Assembly (NCBI GenBank): GCA_029204225.1
Contig: CM055106.1
Span: forward strand, 21,087,285 to 21,151,284
From: Diphasiastrum complanatum
Taxonomy: Eukaryota > Streptophyta > Lycopodiopsida > Lycopodiales > Lycopodiaceae
DNA length: 64,000 bases
Direction of reading: 5' to 3'
Positions within the stretch are counted from its first letter, which is position 1; each line of letters starts with the position of its first letter. Below the pieces are notes generated by a model. It saw only the letters and a list, made by a program, of their open reading frames with translations, was not told the DNA's origin and did not search any database. This document shows, in pieces, positions 1 to 12,253 of this stretch. Made by a program: the position numbers and the translations under genes.

Positions 1-914
1 AGTTAGATGAACTTTAAATAGACTTGAAAGTGATGTCAAATCGTAGATGAATCATGAACCAAACAACAATGAAATTATAAAGGTATGAACTCGAAACATT
101 CAACATTCAACATTCAACAAGCTAGATTCAAATTTAAATTGTACATAATTCATAAAAATGTAATAACTCGTAATTTTACTCTCTCTCTCTCTCATAGAAA
201 CAATGCATGAGAAAGCTTGAAAAATGCACTAGATTGACTAGTTTTGGGTGTAGGCGCACACATGCACACACACACACACACCATTGCACTCCCACAATGA
301 AGAACAAAAACAAAGAGGAAAACAGGACCCCTTTGTAATCGGATCCCGTAAGAAATTTTTTTTTCCAAGGAAATTTGAGATTTGAATTCGCCGAACCGGG
401 ACTGTGATTTGATCAGCATCGAATCGCAATTCAGTGAACTACAGAAAAACATGACTGGACTTTTGACAAGATTGACTTCTTTGTCAAAATCATGAACGAA
501 ATTGTTAACCGTTCTTTGATGGCAGAACTGAGTAATGTAGGTGATTCTACTGTCTATTGTTTTGTTAATGCTTTTTACTCCAGATTGGTTTGTTGCAGCT
601 GTATGTTATCTCCCTGCATTTAACATGTATGTGTCAAAAAACTTGGGCATGCTAGTTCACACCAAACAGATAATTTCTTTGTTTGGCAATGTCAACTTAC
701 ATAGACTCAATAAGTGTTTCTTAATGTCAATCTTGCTCCCAGTTTTCTAACAAATTAGGTGGCCGCAATTTACCAAAGAGTCATTGTTCAGAGCAGATAT
801 GAATTCAAGAATTAGAAATGAGCTGGACAATTTGATATTTTTGGCTTTAATTTATTGATTAGGGGATGCACATAAGCATGAGAGTGTTAACCTTGGTTTT
901 AACTTTTCTTTCAG
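1..914. other. 5' flank or intron upstream of the RlmN-like exons
   Basis: No exon could be assigned here. The downstream gene needs upstream exons carrying the radical-SAM CxxxCxxC cluster, and no such cysteine pattern was found, so they probably lie left of the window or behind a long intron. The stretch holds a short CT tract near 179-195 and a CA tract near 258-283. A pyrimidine-rich end with CAG at 912-914 gives the acceptor of the first visible exon. Confidence 0.5.
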
Positions 915-1118
915 GGTATGGGTGAGCCTCTTCATAACGTGGAGAATGTTATTAGGGCAGCAAATATTATGGTGGACCTTCACGGTCTGCATTTGAGCCC
1001 AAACAAAGTCACCATTTCAACAAGTGGGCTGGTTCCTCAATTGAGACGCTTTTGCCGAGAAACGGCTTGTTCATTAGCTGTCAGCCTTAATGCAACCACC
1101 GATGAGGTTTAAAGAAAT

Positions 1119-1193
<75 letters not shown>

Positions 1194-2352
1194 TGCACAC
1201 ACACACACACGCACACACACACAAACCACGCACATCAAGAGCCTTAATTCTTTTGCCTCTAAACTGAAATCATTACAATCTCAGTGTCACTCAATTTCAA
1301 GAACCTATTGTATTGGACTGTCTGCTTTGTTCGCCCTATGCGAAAACTCTCTATACCTACTTTAGATTCTTAGACAATTTGTGTTGATAGTGGATTACAT
1401 GCAGGTTCGAAACTGGATAATGCCAGTCAATCGAAAGTACAATTTGCATACATTAATGAGCGCCTTAAAGGAAGAAATATCTTGTAAGAAGGACTTTAAG
1501 GTGTTTTTTGAATATGTGCTTCTTTCTGGCATCAATGACAGGTGAGGATCCTCTTGTCTTTGTACAACACCTAGTCTACAGCCCCACCATTTTATTTCTA
1601 GGCAACAGTCCTTATCTTGTATTCTTACAATACAATCACACATTATGTGGTACAAGCGTGATTCTAAAACAAGCTTCAAAGCATGAGAATGCTTCTCAAA
1701 GCATCATTTAAATACAGTGAAATTGATTTTCTGAAATGGTGTGGCATACTAGTATGGGACCATGTTCCAGAAAAGTTTGCACTAACTTTTGATAGCATGA
1801 TGATGATTAGTTTAAAGGGTTTGCTGAAATGCCGCTAACACAGTGTTGTCTTGAAAAACAAAGCCTCCAAGTACAATGGGCTCATGTGCCTCACTTCAGA
1901 CTTCCAATCCCTTGTCAGGGCTTACTTATCATAAAAACTCAGATTCTAAATTGATGAGCTGGTCAGTCAGGAAATTATTCCACTTCATGTGTGTTAATTG
2001 TAGTACCTTTTAAATTACATTGAGTGTTTTGTACTTAACATGGCGAATTGTTAAATGATTATTTTGCAGTCTAGAAGATGCGATCAGGTTGACAAAGCTT
2101 GTTGATGGAGTACCGTGTAAAATCAACTTACTAACATTCAATCCACACAAGGGTGCAAGCTTTGTCCCCAGTTCAAAGGAGCAAATGTTGGCTTTCAGAA
2201 ATACGTTGATTGATGCTGGTCTGCTGGTTTTTATGCGCGAGAGCCGGGGAGATGATCAGATGGCTGCCTGTGGACAACTTGGAGAACCTGTAGTGCCAGA
2301 AGCACCGCGACTGCGTGTGCCCGCAAGATTCCATTCTGCTTTGGCTGTGTAA
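915..2352 (+). CDS. RlmN/Cfr-family radical-SAM methyltransferase, chloroplast-type, 3' exons (5' partial)
   Basis: The family methylates an adenine of 23S rRNA and tRNA using an iron-sulfur cluster and S-adenosylmethionine; plant versions of this type are thought to act in plastids. Three exons join in frame: 915-1106, 1405-1541 and 2070-2352, all with GT/AG borders (introns 1107-1404 and 1542-2069). The first begins GMGEPLHNVENVIRAAN, the family's GMGEP motif, and ends in SLNATTDE. The second continues VRNWIMPVNRKY and ends in LLSGIND. The third carries KINLLTFNPH and ESRGDDQMAACGQLG, whose cysteine corresponds to the transiently methylated catalytic cysteine known in bacterial RlmN. The protein ends RFHSALAV. 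The sequence resembles the Arabidopsis At2g39670-type protein as I remember it, more than the mitochondrial type. The N-terminal half, including the cluster-binding cysteines, is not in the window. No lesion was seen in the visible exons. Confidence 0.88.
1120..1226. repeat. (TC)n followed by (CA)n microsatellite in an RlmN-like intron
   Basis: About 71 bp of uninterrupted TC (1120-1190), then an imperfect CA tract (about 1196-1226). It lies a few bases downstream of the first visible exon's splice donor. The pyrimidine tract could affect splicing, but this is inference. Confidence 0.9.
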
Positions 2353-3199
2353 ATCTGCTGATTGAGTTTGTCAACTATTTATTCATTTCAGTGGTGGTAA
2401 GGATTTGAAGAAGATCTTTTATGGCCAGTTAGTGGTTCTGCTTGTAAAGCTTTTCCTACCCCAACTTCACATTGAGTGAACTAGTATTGCAAACAGCTTG
2501 GCTGAACATTGTTACATCAAGTTTCAAATGATGATGGAGGGCCAAAAGCCTACAAGAATAATCCAAAGACAATGCTAAATGCAACAACCATCTAAGCTGG
2601 AAAGGTAAAGGACTAGTTATTCAAGCTAAAAAGGTTCTTTTTTAATTAGCATTATGCTGATGGTGATGCCTATATTGAGGTTTGACTTGTTGATATTGTT
2701 AGTTATGCTTGGTCTAACTCTAGATGTTACTCATGACAGCATGGACATTCGGGCATCTCTACTATCGTCTTTGAGGTGCATGGAGCATGAAGCATTCATA
2801 AAGAGCACAATACAGATTGTGAAGACAAAGATTTGATACATTTAAGTTCAAGCTCTCTCTCTCTCTCTCAGACTCGAAGGATGATGCAAATATCCCCAAC
2901 AAGCATTGATAACGGTGATGTCAATGTTAGCCACCATGATCTTAAAGCTCCACAAGGCCCAAGGTATATATGCACATCATAGTTGCATTGCGTTTCTAGA
3001 AACGCGTTTATTAGGAGTGTTTCTCAGAAACGTTTTTTTTTTTTTTTTTAATTTGGTTCTTATGCGGGCAATATGGGTATTAAAGCTCTAATTTAGGGCA
3101 ATACATTTATATAGGTTGCCGAATGTTTCGCGTACAGGATGGTCGAGTTCAGGTGGGTAAATAAGGTGGGCTCATCAGCACTTTAAAATTGAAGGTTTT
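2353..3199. other. 3' flank of the RlmN-like gene; no gene recognised
   Basis: Contains the presumed 3' UTR and AT-rich intergenic sequence. A CT tract at about 2853-2869 ends in CAG and is followed by about 90 bp that stays open up to a GT at 2965, so it mimics an exon, but I could attach it to nothing. A palindromic AGAAACGCG/GTTTCT motif and a T run lie near 2990-3050. Confidence 0.4.
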
Positions 3200-4042
3200 T
3201 TAGGTTAAATTTGTGCTGTAGGTTAGGCACATCAATGTGTTTCTTGTGATTCTTCTTAAGCATGTGGACCCAAAGATTCCCAATACAAATGATATTTCAT
3301 CTTTTATGACACTATTAAAACTATTACAAAAATAGTTATCCAATGAAATTGCTTTATCAATAACACATGGAGATTTGAAAGCATCTAATTTCATTATCTT
3401 GTCATAAAGAGTACTAAACAATGATAGGTAATTGGCTTTCTCATTTCCATCCATGAACTCATTCTTGCCTTGGTGTGGAGCATCCTACACTCTGTAGCCA
3501 CTAATACATTGTGGAATTTTTCTATAGTTGGCAAAGTGTCTTGGATGGCAAAATTTTGAACCAAATTTGCAAAGTCGTCTTCTAGATCATTAAGGACAAA
3601 TTGTACAAGCTCTCCATCATGAAGCTTCTTTCCAATGGAAGCCAACTCGCTATTTAGAGACTTGATTCTAAGCACATAGTCTTGTGCACTCTCCTCACTT
3701 CTTCTCATGCTTTGCAAAATCTGATTTCTAAGCATGAGGACTATTGCTAGATTCATGGATTGAATTTAAAGACTCACAAGCCTCTTTAGCACTAGTACAT
3801 GCTGATACTTCTCTCAACAAATCATTGCTCACATTCATCTTCACACAATGAAGTGCAAGCCTAGATCTCTTCTTGTATCTAACTAACTCTTGTGCACCTA
3901 GAGGTTCATCTTTATCTTCAATCAGAAATGCATAAAGGTCTTGGAGCACCATGATTGACTTCATCCTAACCTTCCAAATAGCATAATTAGTAGAATTCAA
4001 TCTCTCACTAGCTTCTAGAAGGTATGCTTCAATAGATCTCAT
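3200..4042 (-). pseudogene. Ty1/copia gag relic, frameshifted
   Basis: Reading the minus strand from 4042, the protein begins MRSIEAYLLEASERLNSTNY, followed by AIWKVRMKSIM. This is the usual N-terminus of plant copia gag (UBN2/DUF4219 type). The frame changes near 3740-3756. The second part, to about 3394, carries RIKSLNSELASIGKKLHDGE and DTLPTIEKFHNVLVATE, typical of the central gag helix region. No CCHC knuckle or pol follows before similarity is lost near 3200. It resembles the copia gag at 63.2 kb and so belongs to a related family. It is not expressible as a single protein. Confidence 0.8.
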
Positions 4043-4972
4043 CTTACTAGTGAATTCTACACATAAAAAATAGATTTGATTGACTTTGAAACTCACAAAG
4101 GTCTCACACTTGTAGTGTTTCACTCAAATCAGATTTCTAATCCAACAAATGGAATCTCAGTTCTAGCACTCTCTCACAAAGTTGGATTGAAGGTAAGATG
4201 ATGTGAAATCTACTTACAATCAAATCTTGCCAATTTTTCACTCTATTGACTACTCTTGAGAAAATCAATGAACACAAAGTAGATTGAACTTCTTGACCTT
4301 CTCTAAGTTCTTTTTCAGAATTTTTCCACTAGAAACCTACTTGAAATGCACAAAGATTCAAGTAGCAAGATCCCCTTGATCTTGATTCAAAAGAACTTTT
4401 TGGAAGGATCCTACAAAACAATGCTCAGAGAAAATTGGTTTTGATCACAAAGGCTTCACTTTGTCTTGATTACCTCAAATTTGACTTCTAGCCCTCTCTT
4501 TGGACTTCTAGTCACAGTTCTTACATTTCTTCACAGAGAAAAAATGAAGATTAGATGAGATTCTATTAAAGACTTATCAAAAATATGACTAAATCTCCCT
4601 CACACTTTTTGATGTACTTTCAAGACCTGTAAAACAAGTTTAGAGGACCTGATTTCAGCCTAGATTAATTAGATTTCATGACCCTATGTCAAATCTAATC
4701 AATGGCACTCAATTTTGGTAGCTTATCCTAAGATTTTCACCAAAAATTACATACAAAGCTCACAAATTGAATTTATTTGGATCAAATGAATACCATGCAT
4801 TAAATGCAGGTTCAGAGGTTCCCACACGTGTAAAAAGTACACATTTGTATCCCTACCAAGTTTGGGATCAAATCCCCTCACCAAAATCAAGATTCTATTT
4901 CGCCCTCTCAATACTAGTTTTTAGCACCAAAACTTGCTAAAAATGGATTTGCTTTTGATCAATGTTTAATGC
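4043..4972 (-). other. untranslated leader between LTR and gag of the copia relic
   Basis: AT-rich sequence with no coding potential between the gag start (4042) and the LTR-like segment ending at 4973. The usual copia primer-binding site (complement of initiator Met-tRNA) was not found, so the LTR/leader border is uncertain. Confidence 0.4.
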
Positions 4973-5618
4973 TCTTGTACTTGCTTGCTTAACAATCTAT
5001 CAAAAACTAGACACAAAACAGTTGATCTAGATTGGCAATTTGACAAACAACAAACATTAACAATCAAAAGCATTGATCAAAATTGAAATCTGAGTCCACA
5101 CGTGCGTACTACAGGTTGTAGTACGACCTTCAAGCTGAGAAACAAATAGAAATTGATTTGGTTTCATTTGGATCACAAAAACTCAATGTATATAGTGAAC
5201 TAGCTTGAGATTGCCAATGAGCTCCAAAAATATTTTATCTTCCCACTATGGGAGCTTGGAATACATAACAAATTCGGCTTCCTTTGTGAAGTTAGGTGGA
5301 TTTACAACATGTAATAAGGAAGTTAACTCAACCTTTTTGCCCTAAAATGAAACCCTAGTCTATTTCCTAGAGTCATGCTTGATAGATAGCTAGTTGGTCA
5401 ATTTTCATCTTAAATTTAGGATGTAGGTCCTATAAACTAGGAATCACTACTAAAATGACATGACCAACCCTATGGACTTGACCTAACCTACATTAGGAGT
5501 GGATTGCCACGTGGCATCTTGGCCTCACATGTGTGGAATCTAGTTATGTACAAAATTTACATTATACTACATGGTTTTTGATCAAGCTAGATTTGCCAAT
5601 TTTTGGCAATTCTTCATA
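4973..5618 (-). repeat. copia LTR (minus orientation), partner of 9809-10440
   Basis: Read on the minus strand from 5618, this begins TGAAGAATTGCC and aligns along its length with plus-strand 9809-10440. It is an inverted copy with scattered substitutions. It lies upstream of the minus-strand gag relic, so it is most likely that element's 5' LTR. The 3' boundary is set only by where similarity to the other copy stops and may be short of the true LTR end. Confidence 0.7.
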
Positions 5619-6739
5619 GGGAGATCATCATAATTGATGCTGTAATAGGTTGTTCTTAGACTTATTGAGATCATTAAAAGTCAAATTTTCCAAAGGATTT
5701 GACAAGTACTCATCATAGAATGCAATTCTAGCTAAGATCGTATTCAATTTTGCTTGTTTTGGAGAATAGTTTGGATTCATTATTACAAAGTGATTCAACT
5801 TGATCTTGTAGGGATGAGTTGAAGAGACATTTATGTATTTGATTCCTTTTTATTCAGGTTAGGTGAATTCAAGCACCTTGTGAAGTCGAGATCAAGGAGG
5901 AGGCAATTGTAGATCCATTTTTCAAATCAAACCAGTTCCATTCTTGTTGCCTTTGATAGATTTGCTCTCTGTCTGTACAGGGTTCCGCTGGAGCAGATCA
6001 GGCTTGTTTTGGTCCACTTATGATCCATAGATAGCTTGTCTCTCAGCGAGTTTGAATCCCTGGTAGGATATTATTGAGGTGTCAAGTTTCAAGCATTCTC
6101 AAGTCCCTAGGTAGTGGGATAGGTAGTCTTTCAATTATTTCTATTTTACATCGGCAAACTTGTTTTTAGGAATGTTCATTGGGCGTTCATTTTTTGATGT
6201 AGCAATGTGTAGTGACTGAATACTTAGTTTTGCAATTAGTTGTAGGAATTGCTAGCTCACAATCCGTAGAATTTGTTGTTTACTTATTGCAATGCAAAAC
6301 ATAACATTGCAACAGTACTTCGACAAAATCATATCAACAGAACATTTGCCAAACTCAACTGTTCTCGAAAAGATTTTGAGTGGATGAGTGAGGCTAAGGA
6401 TAGAAGAAGTGCATCAGGCCTTCCGTCTGAGCACAAGCACGTTCTTTCTTTCAAGAATTCGTCATTGAGTTAGTAATACGTCACTGAGTTAGTTGTGAGC
6501 GGATGCTGACCTGCAACTAACTCAACCTAGCTTTTCGTTTTTTAAGAGTATCGTTTCAGCCATTAATGGTAGGTGTAATAAGAGTCCTTGCTTGTTTCCT
6601 TAGAAAGAAATGTTAACATCCGAAAATTACTCTTAGAATTTAGAAACTTCGTAGAACATGTAGGTACCAAATGACATTTGTATTCAGAGCCTATAAAAAT
6701 AAAACAAATAACGATTTTTTTGATTGCTTTGAAATTAGA
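5619..6739. other. intergenic, no gene recognised
   Basis: Mixed AT-rich sequence. A 66-codon open frame at 6273-6473 has no recognisable motif and an unremarkable length. Nothing else seen. Confidence 0.4.
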
Positions 6740-7470
6740 TTATACCAGCAAAAGATTTGCTATCAAATAAATTGCTTTCACATCTATTCGACACCATGAT
6801 TTGTTTCGAGCGCTGGGATTTTCCGAATTTATGATGAGATGATTCCATTCTTGCTTTTCCAAAGGAATAAACTCTGTAGGTTTAACAGGAAAACGAGAAC
6901 AACCTATTGAATGACCAACATCAATGACTGAATTGCTACTTGTAAGAGGAACCTCATAATGATCATCACAAGAAACCATTTTCATGCATTGTGCCATAAC
7001 ATGTACACGTTTTTTCTTGTACAACACAATTTCCATGCTCGCAGATGATACAGGTTGAGCAAGTTGATCGACACAGAACATGTCCTTTCTAGTTTGTGAG
7101 AGCTTCTCTTCTGACTTTTAGATTGCATCCTGGGATTAAAATTTTCTTTATTGTTGTCTTGCATATCTTCATTAGAAAGCAAAGCAAAGCACTGATCCTC
7201 ATGAAAACAACCAGAGGAAGCCATCTTATTAACATTCATAGTAGTAGGAGGTGTTGCTTCATAATAGAAAAAACAAAGGCTTCTATTTCTTAGGGAGGAT
7301 ATGAAAGAATCGTCCTTCCTCTTCTGTGAATGTTGCATCCTCGATCGTTTTCCTTCCTCTTCTATGAATGCTGCATCCTCTATTATTTTCAAAAGAGAGA
7401 TGAAACTATCATTATCAGGGAAGAGATTTGAAACTCTATCGTGATGACTAAAAAAATGAAACACCACCAC
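6740..7470 (-). pseudogene. unrecognised coding-like region in two overlapping frames
   Basis: Two minus-strand frames overlap, 7470-6982 (162 codons) and 7081-6740 (113 codons), suggesting one protein split by a frameshift or a missed intron near 6982-7081. The first has a short internal repeat (an FIS-rich segment followed by KRSRMQHSQKRKDDSFIS) and the hydrophilic stretch DMQDNNKENFNP. The second contains PLEKQEWNHLIINSENPS. I do not recognise a family. The composition looks more protein-like than the surrounding AT-rich DNA. It lies between the two inverted copia LTRs and could be a gene fragment, a transposon remnant or chance. Confidence 0.25.
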
Positions 7471-9330
7471 AAATTACGCCAGTAAGCAGATTATAGTTAA
7501 TGATATACTAAGGTTGATATTTTTCTCATTGATGTGATGTGCTCATATGTTTGTTATGGTATTTATTTGTTCAATTTAAAGTTTTGCTTAGTCCCTTGCC
7601 TTGCTTAACAATAAATACTTTTGAAATGCACCCTACACTTTTATTGTAACACACTCGTACATAAGTAATCCTTCTGATAGATATAATTATACCACTTTGC
7701 ATGTGTAAAATTACAATACGCTACATTTTCCATCAAATAAATACATTAGTATTCATTTTATGAAGTTGTAATTGGTGAAATCCAACAAAGGTATTGCAAT
7801 AACAACACTTTCTCACATATGCACTCGTTGGTCATTTGCATTTCAAAAATATTGTTTAATCTATCTGACATAGTGATCTTCAAAGTGATTAAGATTTTAA
7901 GTTGCTAGTTGCATATCCACCCATGTTGGGTGCAAGATACATGTTTCCAAGAAATAACTTTGAATAAAGATTCCAATGCATTGGCAAGTTTATCCATAGA
8001 ACCCACGGTTCCCAGTATCGTGGGTCCTGGGAATCGTGGAAGGAACCGTACCACGGTTCATTGAACTGTGGTTCGGTTCCAGTATTTATTTATTTAATTA
8101 CCAAATTATTACAGACACAGATTTGGACCTAATCCACACATACCTGTTAATCCACATCGACCTGATAATCCACACAGACATGTTAATCCAGATTTTACAC
8201 AGACCTGTGTACTGAAAAAAAAAAATTAATTCATTAATTAGTTAATTACCTCCACGGTTCACATGGTTTCTATCTAAAAGTTTTGAGAACTAAACCGTTA
8301 ACGGTTTATTAAATCAACCATACAATTTGTCATGATTTTTTTTTATTTAATGTTAATTTTTTAGAACTGTGTGTGAAATAATTGATAAAATTTCTGCTTC
8401 TTCATTCATGATATTCTTTATTTAGTAGATTTTAATATTTATGTGTGTTTCTTTATTATAAAGACACCTATATTTCACAAAGAATTATATGTAAATTGTC
8501 AAATTTTAGCCTTTTTGTTTAATCTTTAAAATTGGGCAAGTTTTTCTACGGAATTATCAAGTAAATAACTTGTGATATTACCTTTTTGATATGAATGGCG
8601 TTTATAAAAAAGTACATGTCTATATGTGCAATTGTATTGTAGGACATGCTCATGTATCTGTCTAAGTCGTCTAAGAAAATATGTGACCACGACTGAACAA
8701 TGTCTCATAGTAGGGGTATTAGATTGAAATTGACACCTACTTGGAAGTGCTTCATAGTTGTCTAGAAATGCGTTTCTGGGTAATAATGTTCCCAGAAATG
8801 CGTTTCTAGTGTAGAAACGCTGAAAAAAAAACAAATTTTTTTATGCATGATCTATAAATCAAAATAAGGGCTAGCATTTTTTGTTTTCACACAAAACACA
8901 AGATAGGAGCTTTTTCCTTCCTTTTTTCAAAACTATACAAAACTAGGTAAATGCCTTGCTAAATGACACGATTATAGTTGTCATATACTCATAAGAAACA
9001 CAAGGTATCTTTAATCCAACCATGACGATTGCCCTCTTCCCTAAAAGAAAATCTAACATTGTAGTCTATTCAATGTCAGACATTCTTCTCCAATAGCTCA
9101 CATGATCCTCTAATGTGATTACCCTTGTTTCTAGAAGCTCTTCAAAAATAGACTCATGCACTCTAGAAAGTGCTCGTGTCAAGCTACCAAAACATGCACA
9201 TAATAACACCAAAAAATGGATCATCTAGCAAACCACAACTTTTTTAACACACTAGAACATGACTAGAACTTGCTAAATTACATTCACAACAAGAAAAGCA
9301 CATCATAAGACTCTCTTCAAGTAGAGATTG
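7471..9330. other. AT-rich intergenic sequence with short repeats
   Basis: No gene recognised. A palindrome-rich patch at 8004-8080 repeats CCACGGTTC and its complement. A 102-codon minus frame at 8526-8834 has no domain and overlaps repeated AGAAATGCGTTTCT motifs near 8762-8820; similar AGAAACGCG palindromes occur near 2990-3040. Confidence 0.4.
8131..8210. repeat. 18-bp tandem repeat, about four units
   Basis: Units beginning AATCCACA start at 8131, 8149 and 8167, with a diverged fourth from 8185. Consensus AATCCACACAGACCTGTT. Units differ by a few bases. No spacer structure. Confidence 0.75.
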
Positions 9331-9808
9331 CAAAATCTACTTGTTTTTCACCAAAGAATTTGTCAATGGTGAAAATGTGATCTTTCAAGAGTGGAAGATT
9401 TGTAAACTTGAAAAAGCACCTTTGATCAACACCTTATTCAATTCATTGATGGTTTGGAGTCAAGTCAAGTGGAGGAGCAAGCTCAAGAGTCGAGGACTCC
9501 AAGAAAAACCATGAGTATCAAGATGGAGCCATCAAGGCTCAATCATATGGATCAAGCAAGGCAAGTTGTCTTTGGCAACATTATGTATGCACTTAATAGT
9601 TTAATTGATGTATCTTCAAGTTCAAAAAATGCCTTGGAATCCATGGCTTGGCATGATGTATAGTTTTTTAATTTTATCCATGGCTACATATATATAGACA
9701 CATTTTTGGAACATCTTGTAAGGGATTCTTTGTTTTTAGACACTTCTAAAAGCTTTCATTCATCTATCAAGAGAGTTGTAAATAGATCAAGCTAAATTTG
9801 AGGAGTGT
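9331..9808 (+). other. 3' internal remnant of a plus-strand copia-like element
   Basis: This stretch sits directly before the plus-strand LTR at 9809. It contains a 69-codon frame (9454-9663) of unclear identity, and a purine run (ATTTGAGGAG) immediately before the LTR that could be a polypurine tract. No pol domain could be read. Confidence 0.35.
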
Positions 9809-10440
9809 GAAGAATTGCCAAAATTGCCAAATCTAGCTTGATAAAAAACCATGCAGTATAATATAAATTTTGCACATAAGTGGATTCCACACACGTGAGG
9901 CCAAGATGCCATGTGGAAATCCACTCCTAATGTAGGTTAGGTCAAGTCCATAGGGTTGGTCATGTCATTTTGGTAGTGATTCCTAGTTTATAGGACCTAA
10001 ATCCTAGATTTAAGGTGAAAATTGACCAACTAGCTATCTACCAAGCATGACTCTAGGAAATAGACTACGGTTTCATTTTAGGGCAAAAAGGCTGAGTTAA
10101 CTTCCTTATTACATTCTGGAAATCCACCTAACTTCACAAAGGAAGTCAAATTTGCTATGTATTCTAAGCTTCCATAGTGAGAAGATAGAATATTTTTGGA
10201 GCTCATTGGCAATCTCAAGCTAGTTCACTATGTACATTGAGTTTTTGTGATCCAAATGAAACCAAATCAATATCTACTTGTTTCTCAGCTTTAAGGCCGT
10301 ACTACAGCCTGTAGTACACACGTGGGCTCGGATTTCAATGTTGATCAATGCTTTCGATTGTTAATGCTTGTTGTGTGTCAAATTGCCAATCTAGATCAAC
10401 TTTTTTGTGTCTAGTTTTTTGATAGATTGTTAAGCAAGCT
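9809..10440 (+). repeat. copia LTR (plus orientation), partner of 4973-5618
   Basis: Begins TGAAGAATTGCC and matches the reverse complement of 4973-5618 throughout. Similarity ends near 10440 in a conserved stretch (TTGTTAAGCAAGC). The surviving purine-rich upstream border suggests a 3' LTR of a different insertion from the minus copy. Confidence 0.7.
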
Positions 10441-11259
10441 TCCAATCACTCAAAAATGCAGCAAAATAAATCCAATTGATCCTATAAATCTACAAGCTAG
10501 ATTACTAATCAATACATTGATTTCTAGCTTATCTTGGCTTGAATTCCACAAATTGGCTCCAAAATCGTGCTAAACTCTTCACATGTGTAAGTGTACGGCC
10601 TGGTGCTGTCAGTGTGTTGTACCTGCACCTTCAATCACATCTAATGATCACAAAAAAAATCATATGACAATAGCAATCATCATTCAAAAGATAGACACAA
10701 ACTAGTCATGAAGGAATATCTCAATTTTACTCATAATTTGATGGAGATCCCATCATATATTTATATATTTCAAGCTCGGATCTAAGCATTTTAGGTCTTC
10801 TCTGAACTCATCATACCCTAACCCTAACATCTAACCTAATAGGTCATTGGATCCACCCTAATTTGGGGTCAAGATCTCAAGATCGAAAAACAATGTGAAA
10901 CATGTTATTTTTGGCTTCTAGAATCTATCTAGCCTATCCATGCATATTTTGGCCTTATTCCAAAGGTACCATTCCAAAGCTAGGTTATGGATTTGACTTA
11001 GAATAGGTATCCTATAATTTTGACACGTGTGACATTCCAGAACATGGCCTCAAAGTAATTTACAAGTGGAATTTACAAACTAGCTTGTGTAAATTTAACA
11101 ACCCCTTGCGCTGGCTGGTCTTTTATTTGAAAATTCTCTCCTTTGTCAAAAATCTTATCTACAAGGGGAGGTGGGTCTCTGTTTGATACTCCTAAAATAA
11201 AAGGAAAGCATGAATACAAGGTAATTAGAATTCAAAATAAGATAAAATCAACTCCATTC

Positions 11260-11372
11260 CAAGCATAGCGATTTGTGACAAGCATAACAATCTATGAACA
11301 AACATAGCAATCCATGACGAGCATAAAATTCCATGACAAGCATAGCAATCCATAACGAGCATAACATGCATA
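11260..11372. repeat. about six imperfect units of a 19-20 bp repeat
   Basis: Successive units resemble CAAGCATAGCAATCCATGA, with one- to four-base differences between neighbours. Units are directly adjacent with no unique spacers. Confidence 0.75.
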
Positions 11373-11763
11373 GCCAAATCTTTATCATAGTCTCGTTCAA
11401 AATAAAAATAGAATGAGATTTATCCTATTCTTTCAAAAGGATTCTAGCATATCTCTTTTCTTCATCTTTATCTGGTTGATCAGTAAAGACTTTTCCTTGA
11501 TTTTGAAATTGTGAGTCCCCCTTGCCAAGCTTTTTAGCTATATGAATGTATAATTCAGTCAACTTGGTATTGTTGACACCTTTTGTAAAATAATACATGA
11601 ATTGTCTTTCACATGGACATCTTGAGGCTTATTGGACATTTGAAATGAAATCCTCAACATCTTGGGATTTGTGAGATATAATTGAACCTGAAAAAAAAAA
11701 AAAGTTTGATATAGACACATTTTAGAAACTATTCTAGAGAGATGCAAAAATATTTTAGAAAAC

Positions 11764-11764
<1 letters not shown>

Positions 11765-11809
<45 letters not shown>
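11765..11809. repeat. (TA)n microsatellite
   Basis: About 45 bp of uninterrupted TA. Confidence 0.95.
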
Positions 11810-11810
<1 letters not shown>

Positions 11811-12253
11811 TATTAAACGAGTTTTTTAGAGAAAAATTACTAGACTTTTACATTTTAAGATCCAAGCTGATTTTCAAAGTCAAGAAATTCCTAAACCTTT
11901 TGAACCAGTTGAACGCAACCACAATTGGCACATGTTCAATTTATAAATTAGACTTAAAATGAAAACAAAAATACAAGAAAGACTAAAGATCTTCATCCAT
12001 GTTAGCAAATCATAAAAAAATAGTGGCATTGGAGGAGTTCTAAATCCAAAAAAGACCCTTTGTAAAGATACTTTTTATATTTTTTCTCAAATTTTGCTTA
12101 CACATGGACCAATCAAAATACTCAAATCTGAAAACTACGTAACGTAGCTCATTAGAATTGAATTTTTTTTCCTTTTTCTTAATAATGTTATAATTCGGTG
12201 CCGGGGGCAGCCCGCAAGCATGACATGTTATTCATAATATAATATGCAATTAT

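Larger units (their letters stand above)
10441..12253. other. intergenic, repeats only
   Basis: No coding region recognised. It holds a 19-bp tandem repeat and an AT microsatellite, listed separately, and otherwise AT-rich sequence. Confidence 0.4.

Noticed and set aside
437-560. Possible upstream RlmN exon (a frame containing EIVNRSLMAELSNV)
   Set aside because: Only three residues recall the family, the expected VVFM end and a good donor are missing, so it was not called an exon.
2870-2966. Exon-like segment between CTCTCAG and GTATAT
   Set aside because: Open and flanked by AG/GT, but it cannot be attached to the RlmN-like gene, which already has its stop at 2352, and has no known similarity.
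2985-8825. A large DNA transposon bounded by AGAAACGC/GCGTTTCT motifs
   Set aside because: The motifs are short local palindromes repeated within each site, without matching ends or target duplications.
8131-11372. Short direct repeats of 18-20 bp as a CRISPR-like array
   Set aside because: Units are directly adjacent without unique spacers, diverge from each other, and this is plant nuclear DNA; ordinary minisatellites.
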